Shown in pieces: positions 40,601-50,800 of a stretch of 64,000 nucleotides of DNA. Under the pieces are notes generated by a model. It was not told where the DNA came from, did no database searches, and saw only the letters and a program-made list of their open reading frames with translations. The stretch is from NCBI GenBank assembly GCA_022113835.1, contig JAILWY010000025.1, forward strand, positions 4,526,001 to 4,590,000, read 5' to 3'. Made by a program: the position numbers and the translations under genes. The stretch is from Atopsyche davidsoni. Taxonomy: Eukaryota > Arthropoda > Insecta > Trichoptera > Hydrobiosidae. How positions within the stretch are numbered: position 1 is the first letter of the stretch; every line of letters begins with the position of its first letter.

Positions 40601-41910
40601 TGAAATTTTTCAAAATATTCCCAGCTATCTATTTTCTATACCAATAAAGTTCAGTGGCTCAACAAGCAAACCTAGTTTTCATTACAAATGTACTATAAAA
40701 CATTTTATAAAAATAAAATTATATTAAAAAAATACTAGAAATCATACATTAAGATGGCATTTTTGTCGATGATATAGGTTCTGTAATTGCCACAAAACGA
40801 GGGTTTCACATTTATAAAATTATATCAAAAGGAACAATAAACTTTACGAAGAATAAACATCCTTATAGGAGAGACGGGTGCATATTTAATTTTTCTTTTT
40901 AAGATATGATTACTTTCATGGAGGGCTTTTTTTCAACAAATTTTCATAAGAGCTGCTGAAAAACACCCTTGATTCAATTCAGTTTTGAAAACTAGCATTA
41001 CGTTTTTTAAACAGCCGGTGCCATATTTAATCACACGTGTAAATAATCAGTCCTTTACTGACCGACTGACTCTTCCGAGTTTTATTCGAAATACGCACCG
41101 TCAATAAGCATCGGATTTAAACATTTAAAAATATGCGATAGCTTTAAATGATACAAAAGAGTTATGAAATATTTTACTGTCAAGTAAACGCAAGCAGATC
41201 TTTCAATACAAAATTATGAGTTAAAATATGACACCGGCATCTTTTTCTTTACGGTGTGGTTACAATCAAACTGACCAGGATTCCTCTTCCCTTATTTACT
41301 TCCTACACATATTTAGACTAACACAACATTATTTTGGCAAAACATTGTCACTAGAAGCACATTTCGACAGAGAAAAATTGTTTACAATAATCAAACATGA
41401 AACCTATAATATTATGTCTATTTCTTACGTCTAACATTACATCTATGTCTTGACCACTTTCAACATCCCTATATCAATAATATGCAAGCATTTTTTTAAG
41501 TTGATCACACTGTACTTTTATTATATCCTTTATTTCAGCAAGTTTTATTGTGGTGAAAGTCAACGCCGTCTCAATGATCAACCTCATACAAAATATGATT
41601 ATACCGTAACCAATGTTAAAAATACATTTGCAATATCACGATAAAACAATGTTGAAAATATGGCCCTCGAATATGTTGATTCAATCTAACATAATGCGTT
41701 GAAATTTGGACTAGCAAGCGGGTGTTAGTAAAAGTAACTTAGAATTAAACACTAGTACGATGATATAAAAGATCAATCGGTAAAAGTAAAATCGTATCAA
41801 ATCCAGCGCTTTATTTAATCTCTTGGATCCAATACCCTGTCAGGCAATTCTGGTACTCAGTATGCCAACGTTTATCCGAAATGAAACAATGAAATATATA
41901 CTTATATATA

Positions 41911-42345
41911 TATACTGGTGATTCATATAAACTTAGATATTTCAATATTGAAAAACATACATAAATATGTAAGAGTGTAATTTTTTAAATATATTGAATA
42001 TTACTGAAATATTAAACTAAATAGTAACCCATAAAATCAATCAATTTAATATATGTACTATGCATCTTTCACCATCTCAATAAATTTCCAATGTAAGAAA
42101 TATATTTATTCTTACCGCTTTTATAAACAATTTGTGCTCTGTTGACAAGTCTCATTCTGCCTGTATAGGGTTTAAAAAAATTACACAGTTTTAAGAATTA
42201 TAGCTTTAAGTGTATTGAATTGATTTTTAGGTATTTTCCACATCATCAATAAAATATATTCTTTTAGATTACAGGAAGAGATAACTGAAATTGTAAAGAT
42301 ATCATAATATTAAATATCTTTAAATTTTCATGAATCACCGGTATA
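41911..42345. mobile_element. MITE-like element with TATACYGGTGATTCAT inverted ends
   Basis: The left end reads TATACTGGTGATTCAT and the right end, reversed, reads TATACCGGTGATTCAT. Similarity continues through an AT-rich stretch ending in GATATTT on both sides. The 435-bp interior has no coding capacity. Ends beginning TA suggest a TA target site, as for Tc1/mariner-type MITEs. Confidence 0.55.
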
Positions 42346-43843
42346 AGCTATGTTAGCTAACAAAATAAAATGTGAATCGAGCTCACACTATATGACTATA
42401 TTATATATATAGATATTTAAAAAGATATATTTCCGCTACAAAGCTATATATATAAGGCTCTTATGTCTGACTCACAACTGTTGGTAAAAACCTCAGTCTA
42501 CTGCGTTTACACTTCAGCACATAAACACAGCCAACATTCTCATCGCAACAAACAAAACTAATCTACGGCCAAGTTTTTATGGCCTTCCGATAATAATCAA
42601 CATATTTCAATCACTTCTAGCACAGACAGTATTTTTTCATCCTGTTTTTAAAATACAATGTAAATTAAGTCTACGTACAAAGTAGAAGAACTTTTAATTC
42701 GATTTGGATACTTATTAATTGTTTTACAATTGTGTTTTCGGTGAAAAATTTACTTCCACAAAAACAAGTGATATTTCTTATTTTTGGTTCAAATGCTTTT
42801 TTCAACATTGCCATTAAATCAGAATATATATATATATATATATATATATGAAGATTAATTATTATTTAAATCACCAATTTAGTATAAAAAGTTCATCTAC
42901 TTTGTACGTCAGTCAAAACGAGCATTTAAAATAACCATCCGTGGACAAGAAAGTCTTTGAAATAAATCAGGTAGTAATGATATTATAAATTGAAAATCAA
43001 AATTATTTTTTAGTAAAATAAAACATAATAGCTTCATTATATTTTGCTGTGACTATCTCATTGTTCGAATAAACCAGACAAAACTGACAATATTCCTTCG
43101 GGCCGTTGATTATTCTAGATAAACTATGCTTAAAAATTGTGTCTCATTATAATAACTTACGATATTACGTACATCTATTATCAAATAAATGCCAAAACAT
43201 CATCGCCTTTAAATTCAAACACGTTGGTGGTACAAAATAAATGAAAAATGTATAAAACTTAAGCAAACTATTTTTAGAATCTTAAATTTTGGTCCATGAT
43301 AATGGATTGATGGGAAGTCAGAAGTAGCGGTGAGATACGTACATAAATGTTAAAATATTAAACCATTGCTTGTATTGTGAATTAGCACTTATTATAAATT
43401 AAAAAAAGATATGTATTTAGATTATATTGCGTAAAACTTTGAGTGAATATTATCCAATGACCTCAATTCCTATTATTAGTTTAAATAAGCCGATTTGCAA
43501 TGAACATGCAAGTGCTTTATTTCCGGTATCGTAGATATTGAGTATTTTGTACTTCAGGAATTATTGAATCGTCAACAATCTATAACATTTAACACTCTAA
43601 CCTACAAAGTCACATCTTGATATGATTTCCAATTATTTCAATTTATCACGTCTGTTTGAATAGGCGTGACGACAGTATCAAAGAATCAAAGAAATAATTA
43701 TTTTAAGGGAAAATACATATTAAAAGGATTTAAAAAACTGATTTAGTTTTATTTAAAAATCTAAGATTAATAAGATTTTCAACAAATTAAAAGGTTAAAA
43801 TACTGCAATCGGCCATTTTGACTGAAACACCAATCACAGCGCA

Positions 43844-43966
43844 TGACGTCATACCACCGTAAACAACTCTATGGTATTCAAATTGGTCTATGGTTTTCAA
43901 TACAAACACAATGACACGCCGGTTGACAATATAGTTAATGACGTCAGAGCGGACGCGATGACGTCA
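43844..43966. promoter_or_regulatory. Cluster of three TGACGTCA (CRE-type) octamers
   Basis: The palindrome TGACGTCA occurs at 43844-43851, 43939-43946 and 43959-43966, in a GC-richer patch (about 43805-44000) with CGCGATGAAGCGTTTTCGCGC. TGACGTCA is the known CREB/ATF binding site. The cluster lies about 0.9 kb past the PGM3 stop codon. It could be regulatory or simply the sequence of a dispersed repeat. Confidence 0.4.
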
Positions 43967-44899
43967 CGCCTCGCGATGAAGCGTTTTCGCGCACTTTTGA
44001 AAAAATATTATAAAAATGGCTTTAAACATCGTTAAACTCTAGTTTTTTACCGAAATAAAGTTTTTTTCGTAAATAGTAAACGTGTACCCCCATTATGGAA
44101 GAGGATTTGAAAATCTTTCGTCATGCCTATTATATTAATAAATTTTTATTCAAAAGAAATAATTATTGCTAGGTTTATATCTTTATATTGACAAAAATAG
44201 TCGCATTATAATATTTAAAATATTGTATTAATATATTTAACGAATATCTTATTTATAATTTGCTAATTTCAAAAAATTAAAACCAGTAAGTTTAAGGATC
44301 AACATTAACTAAGATCGTTCGGAATATTGATCTTATAAAGAAGTTATCGTACAAATAAACATAAATACATTTATTTGTGTATGTTATTTAAAAAAACCAT
44401 GAAATACAAGATATGACTTTCTACATTAGAGGTATCATTGTTTATTGCCGCTTTTTTAAAAATATCCATGCGATAATAATAAATTTCCGACCTACAGAAA
44501 CTTGTTAACACAGATCTTTGGTATTTTTATATTGATTTAAATCATGATTTTTCACTACGGTAACGTTCAATTGTTGGCCATTTTTAAATAATATGAAAAA
44601 ACACCCAGATAATAAAAATCATTTCTTCTGGACGAAACGTTTCATGATTATACCTACATACAAATGTAAGAATATATCCTAAATTAAGTTTAGGATTTAC
44701 TGAAAATCTGGGTGCACGTGAGATTTTCATTTAAATAAAAAAAGTCATTGAGTTTATAGTTGATTGGATTAGAAAAAAACCGGAAATAAGGAGTTAAATA
44801 ATATATAGCATTTGAGGTGACATGATTGTGTAGATGGAGCTGGCGTGGGAGGTGACGCTGTCTCCGGCATCTTTAGTTAGAAGCGTCGAGCGAGGAATG

Positions 44900-47800
44900 T
44901 CATTGCATGTCGGGGGGACTGCCCACTCCGTCGGCCAAGTTGTAAACGGCCAGCGCCACTTCTGCTGCTAGCTTATCCGTATCCTGAAACATGCAAATAT
45001 GGTCATCTCTACGGACGGCAATGTCAACATGCACCACCGCGACTACATCAAGTCGAAAGCTTCATATACTGAAATGTAACCAGATAATACTGTTGTTTCA
45101 GAATTGATTCCAAAAATAGATAACAAGAGTCCCAATGATCTAACAACTAAATATGTGGTATTAATTATTTTTTGTAGATACCTCTTTGGTAGTAGTCTCT
45201 GCATAAACCCTGACAATGTCTTCGGTCCCGGAAGCCCTGACGAAAGCCCTCCCCTTAGAGTACTTGGCGGCCAACTGATCTATCCTCTCCTGAAGGCCTT
45301 CCGGAGTCACACACTTCCTTTCTGCGTCTGTTGTGGTGATCACGTTGCGATCCTGATTGAAGAAACAATGATAGATATACAATCACAATCAGTCTCATTC
45401 AAGTCTTGTTTTTATATTGCGTAACAAAAGTATTACTATAAATATAATCTAGCCATTTCTCTTATATATATCCAAATTTGATCTTCGTGAAAATGTAGTA
45501 TTAGATAGGTTCAAAAAATATACAGGGTAATATGAAGGTGTTAATGGATATTTACCTTGACAGACACTTTAAGCTGACGGCAGGGCAAGTCCTGGTAAGC
45601 CTGCAGCCACTGGTGTACATCCCAGCCATTGTTGTGCAAGACAGTCTCCACCAACAGCATATCGGAGATGGCATCTCCCACAGTCTCGTTGGTCAGGTCG
45701 ATCACTGCCAGCATGCGGAAGGCTGCTAGCTTCTGCTCGGGGTTCAAACTGAAATCCCACACACATAATAAGGATGACTATGTGTCTGTCTAATTATAGA
45801 TGAGTTTGGATACAACGTCAAAACTATGCATCTTACGAAACGAAACAATTATTGGTCATATTACCTAGTTGCAAGAATTTGTAAAAAAAAAAAGGCTGTT
45901 CAGTTAGAAATATATGATTAAAATAATCCTAAACTTGCTTTTTTCAGTACGATGGAAAACTCCTACGAGATAAACTTCTGAAACATAAAAATACACACCC
46001 ATTATCCATAGACGCTGCCTTGATAGAATTCTTTGCTTTCTGGCTATAAATTATGGTTCCATGGCCATTGGCTTCAAAGTAAACGCCGATGTCGTAGTTC
46101 AGGGCCGCGTGATGGAGGTGCTTCACTCCCGTCTTCACACAACTCACAGGAACGCACTGAAAACACAACCGGAGACATTGTTAGATTTTAACCACTCATT
46201 ATGTTCGCAACAAGTGTAAGATCACAAGCAGACCTACATGAGTAAAATAATGAATATTTATATATGATAAAACTAGTATACCAGTGTGTCTGTGATGTAT
46301 TCAGTGGAGGCGCCATTGGCATAGGCGGTCTGAACTAATCCGAGCTTCAGGTCCGTGAGCTGGCACTTCTTGATAAGCCCCATGAGGTAGCCAGCCAAGA
46401 GGGTGGCTATTCTGTCTCCGTCCAGCAGATGGAACGTCTCACTAAAGTCATATATAATAATATCAGTAAGATATTTTCACATTACTCACAATGCAAACGA
46501 CAAAAGTTTTGTTTACTATTTCTATATATGAATATCTGAGAAATCTCAATTAAGGTATTTTAACTTTGAATAGTCACTCTGTCGTTACTTTATTTGCAAT
46601 ATCACGACCAGTGTACCGTATGTGTAAAATGTGAATTTACGAACCTATTATCGAGATAATAATAGACAACTCTATCTGCGTCTCCGTCCACGGAGGCCAC
46701 CCTCTGGTTCAGCTCCCGGGGAACATCCACGGACGGCGACTGCTGGACCTTCACGTGGTCAGCTCCACACTGCAACGTAGAAACCCCATTGTTTCATTTC
46801 GTACTGAATTCTCTATATTCTTACTACAGCCATTATCATTACCAAGAAAGCTATATTGACCAACACAATAACTTTTTTGGTATAAAAATCTTTTTTTTAA
46901 AGTTTTTATAAAAACATTATTAATAACGCACGTATAAAACTTGGTAGTTTCGTTTTTAGATAAATTAACGTTCAAAAAGATTTATGTATATAAAACATGT
47001 CAAATATTACATTTTAAGGCTATTTTTAATCAATAAATATTTTTAGATTTCTACTTAAATAAGTGAAGCAAATTTTATGAAAAGTAAAAAATTGACGAAG
47101 TGATATGGTATTGTTACAAAAATCATTTGAACAGAGTCTAGAAACTAACAGCTATTGAAAACATCAAAGGCATTTTTCAAGCCGTGAACATGTATGTACC
47201 TTCCGATGTTATGATGAAATGTTTTATCTGTTCAAAATATATAAGTACTTACCATGCTGCTTATTGATATAATACTATAGCTATTGTTGTATTCTTACAT
47301 TGAGATTAAGTTTGCCACCGTTCCCGCCGGCATTGAAGACCTCCACATCCAGAAAGCCTTCCAGCTTTTTCTTCAACAGTCGCATCTTCTTTCCGCCGAC
47401 TCCATTAGCACCATCGAAGTACACCAGCGGCTTGTAGGACGCATTGTTAGGATCGGAACCACGAAGAGTCTTAAACGCTTTCAGTAGCTTGTTAAAGTAA
47501 CCTAAAATTAAGCAGACAAAACAATTAAATAAACAGCGTAATAATGGGAAGAGGCAATAATTTGTTTAAATATATCATTATTTAAGTTCAATTATGCTTT
47601 CAACAGACGAATAATCCAAATTGAATTTAAAGCACAGCTAACCTTCTTCGTTTGGCAATCCGTAAGCCCCGTTGGTGTTCCGGCAAGTGACGAAGTAGTG
47701 CAGCATGGGTGTGGTCACCACGCCGAAGTCCTTGGGAGTTCCCTGGATAGCCAGCACTCCGTCGGTGGCCGCCTTCGACAGTCCTGGACTTGTATATCTA

Positions 47801-50800
47801 AAAGAGTTAACGATCTTTCTGAATATAATATATCACGAAACATTATTTGATAATCTTCCATCATGTCAAAACACAGCATACTTGATGGACAATAATTAAT
47901 TCGTAACGTGTTATGTCCATTTTTATAATAAAATATATTTTAATTGATGTCTGAAACATCTCTATTAAATATCGAAGTAATTTTACTAAGCTGTAAGTAA
48001 TATATTTGCAAACCTTGTGTCCATTCCAATATAAACGTTAGCTTTCAGTCTCATATCGATCTTGTGCATGTCCACGATCTCCGCCATCGTCGCTTCCAGT
48101 TCATTATCTCTGGAAATAAAACATAATGTATTGTTAATATAATGCAAATGTAATAATCATGATTCCCCGCAAGAATTAAGGTATTAATAGAATTGAATAA
48201 GGCCTTTCATTTTTCAATGTTTTTTTACTTTGAAAAGTACTTTTATTAAAAACAACAGCCATAATTTTTTATGTTATTAAAAATTCAATCGCAATTTTTA
48301 AGATTTAAAAATTTTATAACACATCCTAAGAGCATAATGTTTGAAATAAATTTATTCACTTCTTCGACAGCGGATACGACAAGGTATCCTTTTCTGTACA
48401 AACTTTGCATACTAATTACAAGATTTACATCGCTTACAAAAAAAGCACAAAAAATATGAGATTAACTATAAGTTTGGATATTTTATATTTTAGTACAACG
48501 TATTTGTGATTCTGATATTTTTATTAGACAGCGATAGCTTCAAAATAAAGCAATATTTCTCTTTCCTTTTACGGCTATAATGTTTAAAGCTCTATATAAA
48601 ATATATTTTACTGAAATATACATTTAAAGCAAATTAAACGAGGAAATTTAATGTTTTTATACATTTACACCTGAAGTGTGTGAAGTACTTTCGTACTGAC
48701 TTAACTGCTATTTTTTACAATTTGAGATTTATTGAATATAAAATAATACACATAATAAATTACATCTGTACGATTTTAATGATGGTACCACCATCTATGT
48801 TTGGTTGGTGGTATGAGCTATCAAGGTGGTGATGGCTCAGGGAGCTGTTTTGCGGGCCATGTGACCTATGGGTCATGTGACGGCGAATTGGGACCTCGAG
48901 AGGGGGGGACCAAGTGACGTATAAAAGGGCGGCCTGGCATTCAGCTCCTCCTCTATTTCTCTATATTCTCAGTTCTTCCCTATTCTCTTATTATTATGTG
49001 ATATTTATATTGTAATAAAAACGGAAATCATAAAATCCGAATTTTAATGACGAACGAGACGTGCATCATAACTCAAAGTGAAAATAACGACCATTAATCC
49101 CGGTCGAGTAACGAGCCGAAGATCGAACAAGTGTGGGCTGAATTTACAAATCAGCGGGATCCACGCATGCTGCGGATCGGCGCGAACATGGTCCTTCGAA
49201 ACCTGGATGTTGGAACAGTTTGTAACTGGATCAGGATGTCCCGAAACAAGACATCGTGACCGGAGCAGCGCAGTGCACACATCATGATCAGACGAGTCAT
49301 CACCAGGAGCCAGACGAGTGGAAGTCGAACTGAACGTGAGTACCGATCTCCTTGTATCACGTCCTATCATCGGAAATAATGCAATCTCATTATTGTCAGC
49401 ATCGGACTTCCCGTCATTAGTTTTTTGTAATCAGTAGGTAGGTGATAGTTTTTTGAACAAGTGCACGTCGTTAGTTGAATTTATTGTTTTTAAAAAAGTT
49501 TTAAGGTTAAAATGTATATGTTCGTCTCTCGTCGATAATTTTAAATGTTACAAAGTAAGTAGGTAGAACACGTGGAGCACGTGTAGATAATTATTTGGAT
49601 CAATGCTTTGGTTGAAGAAATGTCATAATTAGAACACAGATGACGTTCGCGTAAGCGTGGCAAAATTCAAAAATTTTATTATATTATTTTTAAAAAAATA
49701 TTATATTAGTTGGAACATAAATAACTAATATAACGGAAATTAAGTAAAAATAAAGTAAATGACTCGGTGATTATTAAAATAATAACGGATTCATTTGGCA
49801 AGTTTAAAAAAAATGGCGGAATTAAAAGAACTCATAATGAAGCGAAGATGTATTATGGGTCAAATAACGAGATGTGGTAGTTACTTCGCTTCAGAATCCA
49901 GTAGCCTAGCACAAATACCTTTAAGATTGAAAAAAATGGAAGAATGTTACGAGGAGATCTATAAGATACAATCGAAAATAGAGTCAATCTCAGGTGTTGA
50001 CGATGACGAATGGGAAACAATTGATGCCGCGTACTATGATACAATAGCGTTAGGGAAGAAGAGATTTAAAGGATTAGAGCCACCAGTTAAAGGAATAACC
50101 GGTGTGATGGCGGTCGTCAAGTTAGAGCGACCGCAGCCAGGATTATTTCCTGGAGTTGAGGAAGGGAACCGCGTCGTCAAGTTAGAGCGACCGCAGCCAG
50201 GATTATTTCCTGGAGTTGAGGAAGGGAACCGAGTCGTCAAGTTAGAGCGACCGCAGCCAGGATTATTTCCTGGAGTTGAGGAAGGGAACCGCGTCGTCAA
50301 GTTAGAGCGACCGCAGCCAGGATTATTTCCTGGAGTTGAGGAAGGGAACCGCGTCGTCAAGTTAGAGCGACCGCAGCCAGGATTATTTCCTGGAGTTGAG
50401 GAAGGGAACCGCGTCGTCAAGTTAGAGCGACCGCAACCAGGATTATTTCCTGGAGTTGAGGAAGGGAACCGCGTCGTCAAGTTAGAGCGATCGCAGCCAG
50501 GATTATTTCCTGGAGTTGAGGAAGGGAACCGCGTCGTCAAGTTAGAGCGATCGCAGCCAGGATTATTTCCTGGAGTTGAGGAAGGGAACCGCGTCGTCAA
50601 GTTAGAGCGACCGCAGCCAGGATTAGTTTCTGGAGTTGAGGAAGGGAACCGAGTCGTCAAGTTAGAGCGACCGCAGCCAGGATTATTTCCTGGAGTTGAG
50701 GAAGGGAACCGCGTCGTCAAGTTAGAGCGACCGCAACCAGGATTATTTCCTGGAGTTGAGGAAGGGAACCGCGTCGTCAAGTTAGAGCGATCGCAGCCAG

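Larger units (their letters stand above)
37640..44899. other. About 7.3-kb intergenic region between converging SDR and PGM3 genes
   Basis: AT-rich DNA without a recognised gene. It contains a MITE-like element at 41911-42345, a TA microsatellite at about 42824-42849 and the TGACGTCA cluster at 43844-43966. The PGM3 3' UTR must lie in its right end, but no clear minus-strand AATAAA was found close to the stop codon. Confidence 0.5.

Noticed and set aside
49044..49370. Minus-strand IGRDTR, identical to the PGM3 IGRDTR motif, within the LTR element leader
   Set aside because: The real PGM3 exon with this motif (IGMDTR) is at 48014-48109 with correct splice phases. Residues after IGRDTR here do not match PGM3, and the site lies inside the retroelement, so the match is coincidence.
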